Assembly (NCBI GenBank): GCA_002077045.2
Contig: KZ111184.1
Coordinates: 1-52,265, forward strand
Reading direction: 5' to 3'
Origin: Rachicladosporium sp. CCFEE 5018
Taxonomy: Eukaryota > Ascomycota > Dothideomycetes > Cladosporiales > Cladosporiaceae
DNA: 52,265 nt
Within the stretch, counting starts at the first letter, position 1. Each line of letters opens with the position of its first letter. The position numbers were made by a program, and so were the translations under genes. Under the pieces are notes generated by a model. The model searched no databases, was not told where the DNA came from, and was given only the letters and a program-made list of their open reading frames with translations. Shown piece by piece: positions 29,869 to 40,787 of the stretch.

Positions 29869-32348
29869 ATGTCGCCCACAGGCATTGCAGCATCACAGCT
29901 GCGGCAACTCATATTCTACCACCTCGACAATGACATGCTGGGCAATGCCAACTTCCTTGCTGGCCGATTACATGCACTGGAGCCGCGCAATCCCGACAGC
30001 TCTCATTTACTTGCGCTGTCATATCTGAGGAAGTACCGCAACATGGCAGCCTACGAGGCGGCACAGAAGTACGGCTCGAACGGCAGACACTTAGGTTGTG
30101 CATTTGTCTTCGCACAGGCATGCCTGGCGCTGGAGAGGAACCTGGAGGGTACAGCAGCGTTGGAGAAGGCGCGAAGTCACTGGCAAGGGAAGAGCAGTTG
30201 GGGCAAGACCTCGGAGACATCGAGGCGGCATCTGCCTGATGCACCCGCGGTACAGACACTTCTGGCGAAGCTGTGGCAAGCTCACGGCGATCTTCGCAAG
30301 GCGGCAGACTGTTACGTCGAAGCACACAAGGCGAACCCTTTCATTTGGAGCGCGTTCGAGGGACTGTGTGATGTTGGAGCAGATCTCGATGTGGAGAAGA
30401 TGTTCAGGCCCACGGAAGGAATGGGACACTCCGGAAAGGCGGTGGCACCCTCAGAAGTCTACCAGGATCAACCACGAGTGGTGTCCAGACCGCTGGCATC
30501 TCAGCCGAGCTTCATCAATGCCAACATCTTGACGCCGTCGAGTGATCCTTTCAACAACAATCGACCGATGCATGCGGAGAGTGGCTTCGTCTTACCGAAG
30601 GTACCAAGTAAGCAGAGGATAGCGTCCGAGTGGGACACACCCACAGTCAACAGCAGTGGAGACTTGGAACATGAAGACGCCGCGATGAGCGATCCGCTGG
30701 GTCAAGATCTCGAACGGCAGGAGCGACTTGCTGTTGGACCTCGGCACGCGCGAGTCGCGTCGTCAATGGCCGCACCCGATCGAGTGCGGCACAGAGCGCG
30801 CGGTGTCGCAACTGTAGACTCTCACAGCACCGCAGGACCGCCCAATCCGTCAGGTAGAACGAAAGCAGCGGGCACACACAAGCGCACAGTTTCTGGTGCG
30901 CCAACACAATCCAGTATGGCTTCTGAAGACTCCTCTGGCCCACCAAGGAGAAGCAACCGATTGTTTGGCCAAGGGCCAGCAATCAAGAGCGGTCGGCCTG
31001 CCGTGGAGCTGGTGTCATCAGTGCTGATGAGAACAGACCGTGACGTGCGACCCGCTCGCGCAGCTACAGGGACTAAGGGCAGATCTACCGTCGGTAGAGT
31101 CGTCAGCGGGAACCGCACGATCAAGCCTCCAGACCCATCGGAGAAGGACAAAGACAACACCAGAAGGGCGCCCAGTCGGAACAGTGAGAAGTCTGTCGGT
31201 CCAGCATCAAGCCACTTTGTTGCCTCTACGGTGCAGGTCAGACAGGTGAATGTGCCGAGCATGGATCAGCAAGCCGAGCAGGAGGCTCTCGGGGGTCTCC
31301 TGAAGAGTTTGAAGCAGCTTGCGATCGGACGATACGCTGCTTCGAACTACGACTTGCCCCATGCCATTTCTTCATTCGATTCATTACCTGCATCGCAGCG
31401 AGAAACGCCATGGGTACTGGCCCAGCTAGGCAGAGCACATTACGAAGCTGCAGACTATCGAGAGGCAGAAGTCTGCTTCACGAAGCTGATGAAGCTCCAG
31501 CCGACGCGCATAGAAGACATGGAAGTATTTTCGACCGTCCTCTGGCACCTCAAGAAAGACAGCACGCTAGCCTGGCTTTGTCACACACTCCGAGACCAGC
31601 ACTACAATGCTCCTGAAACTTGGTGTGCAGTCGGCAATTCCTTCTCGCTAGCCAGAGAGCACCATCATGCCATCTCAGCCTTCAAGCGTGCCACGCAGAT
31701 ATCGCCGAACTTCGCATACGCCTGGACACTCATGGGCCACGAATACATCGCCAACGAAGAATTCGACGCAGGGCTCTCAGCTTTCCGTAAGAGCGTCGCG
31801 GCTGATAAGCGTGCCTACGGAGGCTGGTACGGCCTTGGGCGATCCTTTGAACGCATGGGCAAGCTCGAGGAAGCCGAGCGGCACTACCGAATCGCAGCGT
31901 CTATCAATCCCTCGAACTCGACATTGCTCGTGTGCATCGGTGTGATCTATGAGAAGCTGCATAAGAAGGAGAATGCGCTGGACTGCTATACGCGCGCTCT
32001 TGTGCTTACGCCTGCATCGGCACTGGCGAGGTTCAAGAAAGCGAGGGTGCTGATGCATATGCGGGACTTTCCGTCCGCATTAGACGAGCTGGAAATTCTG
32101 AAAGGTGTGGCGCCAGATGAGGCGAATGTGTGGTTCCTGCTTGGCAAATGTCTCAAGGGACTTGGGGCGAGAGGGGAGGCATTGAAGGCTTTTACTACAG
32201 CTCTGAATTTGGATGTGAAGGTGAGTATCTGGTCTTCATTGGAGTTGGGCGTCGCTAGACTGACACTTCTGGACAGGCCTCACAGTTCATAAAAGAAGCC
32301 ATGGAGTCTCTCGAAGACGACGAGGACATGGAGAGCGAAGAGGACTGA
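29869..32348 (+). CDS. CDC27: Anaphase-promoting complex subunit 3 (CDC27/BimA/Nuc2)
   Basis: Exon 1 (29869-32220) and exon 2 (32277-32348) flank a 56-nt GTGAGT...CAG intron; the product has 807 residues. It starts MSPTGIAASQLRQLIFYHLD, which is the usual APC3 N terminus, followed by N-terminal TPRs (FLAGRLHALEPRNPDSSHLL), a long Ser/Pro/Arg-rich linker (about residues 230-470) and a C-terminal array of TPRs such as WVLAQLGRAHYEAADYREAE, YAWTLMGHEYIANEEFDAGL and WYGLGRSFERMGKLEEAERH. APC3 forms the dimeric TPR arch that binds the C-terminal IR tails of Cdc20/Cdh1 and Doc1 in the APC/C ubiquitin ligase. The acidic end (EDDEDMESEED) is encoded by the small last exon. No lesion was seen. Confidence 0.93.
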
Positions 32349-33457
32349 GTGGCTTTGTGATTCTGCATTGCGAGGGTGGGGTATGACATGACAGGATTTT
32401 GGCATCGGCGGCGGTCTGGATTTGCATTGCGTGGACGCGCGGTTTGTGGTTCGAGCATTGGCAGACTGTGGAGAGCGGCATGTGCATGGCTTTGTATGAC
32501 TGGCATGCTCACGACAGTTCTGGTCCAGGTCCGTGAGATGGCTACTGCGTAGAATGTGCATCGCTTTCAATCCCAAGTAATCCACCGACCGGGTCGACCG
32601 CCGTTACACTTGGCATTCTTGGATCTGCAGATGCGATATTGCAAGGTGGAACATTACTACCGTCCCGTCGTCTGAGCTGTACAAAAGTCCAGATGGATCC
32701 GTTGGCATCCCCACCTGCGTTTAGCTGGCCACTTTGACTCAAACGTAGTGTCTAGCCGCCAAACGACAATTACTCGCCACGATATGATGTATGCAAGCTG
32801 AGGCAGACGTAGGATGAAAGGTAGTAATACCGGCATCATGCCTTAGCATATGTACAGTAGGTTTCATGTGCAAGCGCCGCAAGCGTGCAGGCGTGCCGTG
32901 CCTGCAATGGAGCGGAGCACCCCAGAAGCTTACCGGTAACACGAGCTCGAAGGCTCATCTCCGCCTCGACTTGAAATACCCTTGGCCTGATCTTCGGGCG
33001 TCTAGGCGTCCTCTCAGACGTCAAAGTTGAGCACCCACGAAGTTCACGTGACTCTATTGGACTAGATGGTACTGCTGGAGCGTTGTCGCCTCACTTCCAC
33101 GTCGTACGCATGGTCTAGAGCCGGTCAGTTTTCCGTTCAGGCTCAGACAAAGGCCAGCCGATCAAGTGGGCGCTCTACCCAAGCTTCACGCCAGTTGCGT
33201 ATGAGCTTCCGGTTCATGACGGGATAGCGACGCGGTCTCGGTCTTGACTCCGGCCTCTGAGCAGTCAGTGATGGTATTCCAGAAACTCAAAACGATGTTG
33301 AGCGGGTTTGTCTCCTTTCCCGTGTGTACAAAGACATTCCCCCATTCGAAATTCAGCACGAATTCGACATCTTCTACAGCGCACCTAGTGCTTTGCTCTG
33401 CTAACAGACGGAACACATACCCGACAGTCTAAATTATTTCAGCTACTGAGCCACACG
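32349..33457. other. Intergenic, nothing firmly recognised
   Basis: The longest frame is on the minus strand at 33186-33416, which begins only with GTG and looks moderately protein-like; I cannot name it. The right end contains the promoter of the Zn2Cys6 gene. Confidence 0.45.
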
Positions 33458-34425
33458 ATGCTCGAGCAATATACTCAGCGAGTCAGCAAAGCCTGCGACA
33501 GATGCCGAATGAAGAAATGCAAATGCGACGGCAATATTCCCTGCTCCAGATGCAGATTTGAGAACAAAATATGTGCTTTTGAGTGGGTACTGCTGCCTTC
33601 CGTCGCTTCAATGTCCATATGTGCTGATGACAAAACAGTCGGCGGATGATTGCTCGGAAAACTGCACGTCCAGAACGGTACTACGAGCTACTCGAGGAGC
33701 AACAAAGCCAACTTGTTGCTGCCGTACAGGAAATGTACTGGCTGCTCCAAGTCGCTGGAGCGTGGCAAGGCTCAAAGTTGGCAGAAACCAATGGTCGTCC
33801 TTTCGTCCACGATATAGTGGCAGCCCTGGGCCTTCCAGTAGCTCAAGACAATACGACCGGTGAACTCGAGGTGCTCGAGGAGAATTCCTCAGCTGAGTCC
33901 GCTGCATCGGATCAGAGCAGACCCGCCTCCGTCCGGTCTCGACGTAGCCCAGGATTGCTGCCACACGCTGTGGAGACGGTCCAGCGGCGTGCACCAGATA
34001 GAGTCTCGGTGCCTCCTGGGTTCTTCACGCCTCCCTCGCTCCCTACAGAGAAAGCTACCGTGGAGATGTTCTGCTCAATAGATGAAGATGCGGATCCAAC
34101 CGCTAGCAGCTGGCAATTCGATACCTTGGCCGATGATGCAGCCATGATTGCCCGCGCACAGTGTGACGACAGCTTGCCATCCGCCACTGTAGCAATGCAG
34201 TCTAATGACAGTGCCGTTCAGGGCTACATGGGCTGGACGGATAGTAGCTATTCCATGCCACTGTTTCCCACGCCCTTGCTTCTGGACGATTCGACTCTGT
34301 CGTTTACCTGCGATCCGCTTTTGTACAACCCGACATGGGCCACTCCAGCTCCAGCTCTGACGCGCGATTTCGGTGACCCGCCATGGACACCACAGCCCGG
34401 ATTCAGCCATATACCAATGCCGTGA
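33458..34425 (+). CDS. Zn2Cys6 transcription factor
   Basis: Two exons (33458-33582, 33639-34425) with a 56-nt GTGGGT...CAG intron give 303 residues. The binuclear zinc cluster lies at about residues 12-38, CDRCRMKKCKCDGNIPCSRC and the following RFENKIC, with Cys spacing 2-6-5-2-6. The exon junction leads into a basic linker and a short dimerisation helix, RYYELLEEQQSQLVAAVQEM. The rest is an acidic/Ser/Pro-rich region without the large fungal middle-homology domain. This compact layout resembles small regulators of fungal metabolism or development; targets are unknown. The neighbouring M20 gene is convergent. Confidence 0.9.
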
Positions 34426-34533
34426 GCGTAGGACACGCAGATCGAATACCATAATGCTGAAAACTCCACGAAAAGCGTCTACGCAGGTAGACTGTTCCCA
34501 CGCGCCGGTAGGGTAGCTCCGCTCGGAACCCAA

Positions 34534-35884
34534 TCAGCACTGTCTCCGTCCAAGGTGCGTCAACGCCGCAGCGCACAAGGCCTTGACTCCCGTCTCCATG
34601 GTCGGCTGAATGACAGGTGCAAACAGTGCACTGTGGTTGACGGGAATATCCTCAGCGATTCTCCCATTTGCAACTGCCTTGTCCCACTTCTCATGCTCAA
34701 TACCGCCAATGAACCACATGCAATATGGGCGACCAACACTGGTCGCTAGATCCGACACATCTTCGGAAGCGTTGGAAATGACTGTGTTGGGATCGAATGA
34801 GTCGCCGAAGACCGCTGCGAAGGAGTTTCCCAACTTCGTGGTGACCGTATCGTCGTTGACTGTCAAGGGGAATTTGCGGATCTGTTCAAATGTAGGCGGC
34901 TTCTCACAGCCACTAGCCTCGCACTCCTACCTCGGTCAGTAGCTCCCCTGTACGAAATGACCACACAAGGGTACGTACCTTCTCTACGATTCTCTTCATA
35001 GCCTTCAAGATCCTCTCCCTGGTGTCCGCATGTTGACTCCTGATATCGATCTTGAGTACAGCTCTATCGGCGATCACATTCTCCGTGTGTCCCACCTGAA
35101 GACTCCCTACAGTGAGTACTGCTGCTTCCGCTGGGTCGACTTCTCTCGCCACGATTCCTTGCAGTCGTAACACGACATTCGCCGCCAGTACGACAGGATC
35201 GATGCAGATATGCGGCATGCTGCCATGCCCGCCGCGCCCGAACAAGGTGATCTTGAAGCTGTCTGCCGCTGCAACCATGGTACCTTTCCTCACTGCTACA
35301 TTGCCGGCTCTGAAAGGCATGACGTGTTGCGCGAGCACGACGTCGGGCACGGGAACCGTCTCGTACAGTCCATCATTCACCATCGCCTTTGCGCCGGATC
35401 CGCGCTCCTCGTTCGGTTGGAACAAGACGATCAAGGTGCCCTGCCACGTCTTCTTTACTTCCTCCCCCGCTAGCCAAGCAGATGCCGCGAGAAGGCATGC
35501 AACATGCATATCATGACCACACGCATGCATCACGGCGGTCGTAGATCCGTCTTCCGGGTCCGTGAATGTAGCCTTGCTGGCGTACTTGAGACCTGTACTT
35601 TCTTCAATTGGTAGAGCGTCCATATCCGCACGTAGAAGAACCGTGGGTCCATCGCCATTACTAAGTACGGCCGCGACGCCATATCCACCGATGGACTTGT
35701 GGACCGTGTATGCGCTGATGGCGGCATGGCTAGCGATTGTAGCGGCTGTCTCGGCCTCGTGAAGCGACAGTTCGGGGTGGCTGTGAATTTGCTTGTAGAC
35801 GTCCTTATAGGGTTGGAAGTCGAAGGGGAATTGGTTGATTACTTTGGCCACGGCAGACCCTGACGCTTCGTTCTGTAGATCCAT
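34534..35884 (-). CDS. M20 family amidohydrolase (hippurate/IAA-conjugate hydrolase type)
   Basis: Exons 35884-34979 and 34926-34534 join in phase 0 over a 52-nt GTACGT...TAG intron, giving 432 residues. Metal and catalytic landmarks are HSHPELSLHE near the N terminus, LLRADMDALP, MHACGHDMHVA (metal-binding Cys/His), FQPNEERGSGAKAMV with the catalytic Glu, AQHVMPF and the dimerisation domain GRGGHGSMPH. The C-terminal part has SVGRPYCMWFIGG and HSALFAPV. Members cleave N-acyl amino acids or amino-acid conjugates; the exact substrate is open. No signal peptide is visible. Confidence 0.92.
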
Positions 35885-36485
35885 GGCTACAGCAGGTAGG
35901 ACAACGAGGAATTGGGACGAGTGAGAGAAGTTTCGGTGAGATTGCTGGTAATGTCGCGCTGAAGGCTTCGGTTGAATTCAATCGCGCAACAAAGGTGAAG
36001 TGTATGAATGATCCGCAGCTTTACATACCGCTGGAGTCAACCGCAGTTTAGATAATGCTGGCAGTGCCTGGCAACTTTTCCTATTGACGTATGGAGGTTG
36101 GGGTGCGAGCGTAGAGTGCGTTCTACTTCCGCCGCAACGGCATACTCTACGGTAACCGTATTGCTAACGGAATATAGAAGAACGCCGACGGTTGTCCGCA
36201 ATAAGTTCGGAGAGAGGAAGCGGCAGCGGAAGTGGGATGACTGTGACGTCAAGGGAACATGTGGGAGACAGCGTAGACGCAATGACTTACTGCCAAAAAG
36301 AGAATAACGGCAGACGGTACACGTGAAGCCGAGAGCTAGTGGTCGCTGATGAGATCCAGTCTTTCGTGGTAGATTTGATAGACTCAGGATTGTGGGCTTC
36401 TACTTCTAGGAGGAAATGCTGACTACAAGCACCACGTCCCATTCGCTATCGTACTACATGGTTATCCGACCACGACTTGTCGCCT
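35885..36485. promoter_or_regulatory. Divergent promoter region of M20 and ThrE-like genes
   Basis: These 601 bases lie between the start codons. The frame of the ThrE gene is open for 21 codons upstream of its ATG, to 36423, so an upstream exon is possible. No TATA box is clear. Confidence 0.45.
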
Positions 36486-37913
36486 ATGGAGATCATACAG
36501 GCGTTCAATCTCGCGCGAGTCAATGCTGCAACGCAGGTTGGACCAGTCGAGACCGACCGAATCGCGCGACAATCAAGCTCCTCACAGCCTCAGACAAGGC
36601 TCAGCGATTCCAGGGAAATATACCTCGTCGAAGTCTGTCGCGCATTCATACGGTACGGCGCTCCCACCCACCGCCTCGAAGAATATGCACGCCAGACGTC
36701 TGGAGCCCTAGGGCTGCAGCTACAATCTTTCTACATGCCTGGCTGCATGATCATCTCGATCCGTCATTCGCTTCAGGAGCCGCCTACAGTGCATATTGTT
36801 CGATGTGACGAGGGCTTGGTGTTGTCCAAACTTTACGATGCTCACGCGATTTACAGGAAAGTCATACACAAGCAACTGACCGTCGAAGAAGCGATCTTGC
36901 GACTGAACGGTATCGCGCATCAGAAGGACACTTTTCCCCGATGGCTGCGAGTTCTCGCGTACGGACTAGCGTCAATGAGCATCGGTCCCGTGTCCTATGG
37001 AGCCCGCCCCATTGACCTTCCAATCACGTTCCTGTTAGGGTCTTTACTGGGCTTCATGGAACTTGTTCTGGCGCCAGCGTCGGAGTTGTATGCCCACGTC
37101 TTGGAGATCTCGGCAGCTATCTTGATCTCGTTCCTCGCTCGAGCATTTGGTTCCATCCCCTCGAGCCCTGAGACCCAACCTTGTTTCTCGGCCATATGTC
37201 AGGCGTCACTGGTCATGATACTGCCAGGACTTACGATAACCAAGAGCGCCTTGGAATTGCAATCGCGGAACACCGTCTCGGGTTCCGTGCGTTTGATATA
37301 CGGAGTCATCATCGTACTGTTTTTGGCCTTTGGTATTACCATAGGTGCCACAATATACGGTGCCATAGACGGCGCGGCAACATCTGCCACCACTTGTACA
37401 ACCACTTGGCCGTTTTGGTGGCAGGTCATCTTTGTCGCGCCCTTCACCTTCTTCTATATTATAATCAACCAAGGCAATTGGTCGGAGATGCCTGCCATGA
37501 TCCTCATCTCGCTCAGTGGCTGGTTCGTCAACTACTTCGCCGGCCAACGATTTGCATCCAATCCGCAAGTCACCCAGGCGCTCGGTGCACTTGCTATTGG
37601 TATACTCGCAAATCTCTGCTCGAGGCTTGGTCACGGCCTTGCAATTGCATTGCTGCTACCTGCTGTATATCTTCAAGTTCCGGGGAGTTTTGCAGCCACG
37701 GGAAGTTTGATTAGCGGTCTGGCCCGTGCTGATGAGCTGGTTCACCATGGAACGGGTGGCACAACAAATGCCCAGGCTGACACGGCGATCCTGAACGCTG
37801 GCTATGCCATGATTGAGATCGCGATTGGGATTACAGTAGGCTTGTCTGTCAGTGCTCTAGTTGTGTATCCTATCAGGAAGACAAAAGGCAAAAGCGGCTT
37901 GTTCAGCTTCTGA
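36486..37913 (+). CDS. ThrE/PRM10-type membrane transporter
   Basis: This single exon of 475 residues starts MEIIQAFNLARVNAATQVGP. The family core (PF06738, ThrE) begins near residue 45 with VEVCRAFIRYGAPTHRLEEY and FYMPGCMIISI. About ten hydrophobic segments follow, including VIFVAPFTFFYIIIN and a final ITVGLSVSALVVYPIRK. Bacterial ThrE exports threonine and serine; the yeast relative PRM10 is pheromone-regulated and poorly understood, so the substrate here is open. Many fungal relatives carry a much longer disordered N terminus, so this version is short. I took the first ATG in the frame. Confidence 0.85.
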   Translation: MEIIQAFNLARVNAATQVGPVETDRIARQSSSSQPQTRLSDSREIYLVEVCRAFIRYGAPTHRLEEYARQTSGALGLQLQSFYMPGCMIISIRHSLQEPPTVHIVRCDEGLVLSKLYDAHAIYRKVIHKQLTVEEAILRLNGIAHQKDTFPRWLRVLAYGLASMSIGPVSYGARPIDLPITFLLGSLLGFMELVLAPASELYAHVLEISAAILISFLARAFGSIPSSPETQPCFSAICQASLVMILPGLTITKSALELQSRNTVSGSVRLIYGVIIVLFLAFGITIGATIYGAIDGAATSATTCTTTWPFWWQVIFVAPFTFFYIIINQGNWSEMPAMILISLSGWFVNYFAGQRFASNPQVTQALGALAIGILANLCSRLGHGLAIALLLPAVYLQVPGSFAATGSLISGLARADELVHHGTGGTTNAQADTAILNAGYAMIEIAIGITVGLSVSALVVYPIRKTKGKSGLFSF

Positions 37914-38826
37914 TCATCTGGAACATTGTGCTCCGAGGCGACGCTGAGGTACGAAATATGCCCACACGAACATCGGTAACCCGCATGCTGGCTACAGCCA
38001 CTGCTCTCGTAGCAAGGGCAGAAAAGCATCGAATTCCACTAGCCCAGCAGTATCCAAGTACGCACCTACCTCGTAACACTCGAACAGAGTCATCGATGGT
38101 GCAGACACTGACGAGGGCCAGATTACAACGTCCTTGATTTGCTGGCACATTGATCTCGAGGCATTAGGCGGCTTTCGGGACCATTTGGCGTTAGCAGCGA
38201 ACGTCTCTGAGCGACAAGACTAGCACGTTTCTCATCGACTTGCGTTCGCGGTGTCCTGCGATCGCGGACTCGCTCCTAAACAGCTGTAATCTGCCAGTTC
38301 AAGCGTCAAGTCTTCATACCGGTGCGCGATCCACTGTGCCAAGGATTTGTTAGCGATACGTAGCTGCAGCGCATTGTTGAGCATGCGTGCCTCCATTACA
38401 TGTAGAAGTCACGATACTAGTATTTCGTGAACATTGACATCGCACCTTAGTGAACACAATCACACTGATCTCGAGATGCAGTCTCGGAATCGCGGAATCG
38501 CACCGCACGACAGGACTTTATCCCGACCGTTCTCCGAACCAGCATCCAAGTCCTCAGTCTTCAACTGCGGCACCTGAATCGGTAACGAGTCGTGTTGCGG
38601 ACTCACGGGTGGGCGCGAGAGGGTGGGCGTCGAAGATTTTCGTTCGCGAACAGACATAACATGTCATAGGAGGCCGAGCTGATCGGCGACACACGCTATC
38701 TGTCTATGTAGAACCTCCAAACCACGCCCGCGCGCGAACTATTTCAGTGGCTCCGCAGAGGATGCAGATGCGCTACCACTGCCTTCCACTCCGACTCAAT
38801 ACCTTGCAAGCATTTCAGTGCACGAA
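37914..38826. other. Intergenic, nothing recognised
   Basis: Only short frames with no motifs are present. The right half is the likely promoter of the deaminase gene. Confidence 0.5.
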
Positions 38827-40074
38827 ATGCGTGTAATCAACGCACGTCTAAGGGACCATATCGGTCTTTGTGACATTGTAGTCGCGAACGAGAAGATCTC
38901 ATCCATCAAAGAGCACGACAGCGAGACAGTGCCTGTCGGCGATGAGATCTACGACCCCAAAGGCTACTTGACTGTTCCTCAGTTCTGCGAGAACCACATA
39001 CACCTTGATTATGCCAACACGGCTGGAGTGCCGCGCGACAACCAATCTGGTACTCTGTTTGAAGCCATCGAGATCTGGCGTGATCGGAAAGAGGCTGGCC
39101 TGACTCGCCCCGAGGAGATCAAGCATAACGCACTTCTAGCTGTTCGATCATGTGTGGAGCACGGAGTGGGCTTCATCCGGTCTCACGCCGACGTCACGGA
39201 TCCCGATCTCATTGCACTCAAGGTCCTCCTAGAGCTGAGGGACGAAGTGAAAGAATGGTGTGAGATTCAAGTCGTGGCGTTCCCTCAAAATGGTATCATC
39301 GCGTTTCCTCACGGCAAGGAGCTGATGGAGAAGGCGATGAGTATGGGTGCCGATGTCGTCGGAGGTATTCCACACCTGGAGCCTACTTACGAAGACGGAG
39401 TGGAGTCCTTGAAGTTCATCTTCGACCTGGCGCAAAAGCACAATGCCATGGTCGACGTCCATTGCGACGAGATTGATGACCCAGAGTCCCGCTTCGTGGA
39501 TATCATGGCCGCCGAGACTACGAAGCGCGGTATGCAAGGCCGTGTGACTGTGAGCCACGCCGTGGCTATGGGCTACTACCCACCCGGCTATCTCGCTCGC
39601 TTGCTGCCGAAACTGGTAGAGTCAGAAGTTGGGTTTGCTATTGCGCCTCGAGAGAATCTGCAACTACAAGGACGAGACTTCGGAGCACCTACACCGCGCG
39701 GGGTAGCGCCGATACGCATGCTGGCCGATCGTGGCATCTCCGTGGCTTTCTCCCAAGACTCCATCTGCGATCCGTGGTATCCCATAGGGAACGGCAATCC
39801 AATGCTCAACATGGACAGCGGTCTACACGTTGGACACATGCTCACGGCTCAGTACATTGATAGATGCCTGGACTTCATCTCCTACAATCCTGCTGCAAAT
39901 ATGGGCCTCCAGGACCGCTATGGTCTCGACGAAGGCAAATCGGCGAGCTTCCTTATATTGGGTGCGACGACCGATCGCGAGGCGTTGCGGATCCAACCCA
40001 GGGTGCTATTGAGCGTCCACAAAGGTAAGGAAGTGTTCCGTCAGGCCGCTCCCGTGATAGAGTGGAAGACGTGA
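38827..40074 (+). CDS. Bacterial-type cytosine deaminase (CodA-like amidohydrolase)
   Basis: This intronless gene encodes 415 residues and is colinear with Escherichia coli CodA: INARLRDHIGL, the metal ligands of CENHIHLDYANTAGVP, NQSGTLFEAIE, SHADVTDPDLIALKVLLELR, VAFPQNGIIAFPHG, the metal His and catalytic Glu in DVHCDEIDDPESRF, SHAVAM, APRENLQLQGR and AFSQDSICDPWYP. The family hydrolyses cytosine or related bases to the keto form and ammonia with a mononuclear metal in a TIM barrel. Fungi normally use the unrelated small FCY1 enzyme, so transfer from bacteria is likely. The residue after the catalytic Asp is Ser (QDS), where CodA has a second Asp (HDD), so substrate range may differ. The frame begins with GTG three codons earlier; ATG 38827 is used here. 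Confidence 0.88.
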   Translation: MRVINARLRDHIGLCDIVVANEKISSIKEHDSETVPVGDEIYDPKGYLTVPQFCENHIHLDYANTAGVPRDNQSGTLFEAIEIWRDRKEAGLTRPEEIKHNALLAVRSCVEHGVGFIRSHADVTDPDLIALKVLLELRDEVKEWCEIQVVAFPQNGIIAFPHGKELMEKAMSMGADVVGGIPHLEPTYEDGVESLKFIFDLAQKHNAMVDVHCDEIDDPESRFVDIMAAETTKRGMQGRVTVSHAVAMGYYPPGYLARLLPKLVESEVGFAIAPRENLQLQGRDFGAPTPRGVAPIRMLADRGISVAFSQDSICDPWYPIGNGNPMLNMDSGLHVGHMLTAQYIDRCLDFISYNPAANMGLQDRYGLDEGKSASFLILGATTDREALRIQPRVLLSVHKGKEVFRQAAPVIEWKT

Positions 40075-40787
40075 TGATCGACATGATTGACGATGTAGGG
40101 CAAGATGTGAACACTACGGGACGCGTCGCACGGGTTCAACGAACATGAGAAGGATGGGTCTCAATCCTGACTGAGAATACACGTACTCACCAAAACGTCG
40201 ATCGCGTGGGGGGCGGTGGGAGTGCCAGCGACACGATTTGTAGTGTGCTCGATTCCATCATAGGTAGTGATTCTTTGCTCAGGGTTCAGGTGACCGATTT
40301 TCTGCTCAAGTCCGAGTTTCACTGTACTCAGCCCGCCGTGAGTGTTGTCTCCAGCGAAGCGACTTGACGTTCCACCCTCGTCCGTGCTGTCGGTACGATT
40401 GCGGCTTCGTTCGTTAGAGGTCTGTGCATCTCCACGCAGCCCAGACTGCGGGGAAAGTGCGACCCGAACAACCCTTGAACGCTCCAGGCCAGCCACGAGG
40501 TGAGAAGTGAGGTGAGCCTCGACACACTCAGCTACGCCTGGACCAGCCACTCGGTCCGCCGGGAGTAGCTATGTATGCGCAGTGGATCTGCTGCATCTGT
40601 CGCTTCTTCTACCTTGTGCTGGGAAACATTCGTGAGTACTGCATTTCTCCCATCTCTTCTGTGAACAGCACGACACTCGACCGAGGTCCATCGAGAGCTT
40701 CACGTCATTGTGAAGATCGCACAGCAGCACGCGACGAACTTCTGACGTTTCACACGTGCAACGCGACCACTGCACCCACCCGCAGCC
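40075..40787. other. Intergenic with a coding-like minus-strand segment
   Basis: On the minus strand, about 40460-40192 reads as protein (for example NTHGGLSTVKLGLEQKIGHL and TTYDGIEHTTNRVAGTP), is preceded by a CCGCAG acceptor-like site near 40440 and followed by GTGAGT at about 40191. I cannot find a convincing start or next exon, so it may be one internal exon or a remnant. The part near 40560-40787 is the leader of the ligase gene. Confidence 0.4.

Noticed and set aside
33186..33416. Minus-strand 76-codon ORF upstream of the Zn2Cys6 gene
   Set aside because: It begins with GTG only, has no splice signals or recognised motif, and overlaps the likely promoter.
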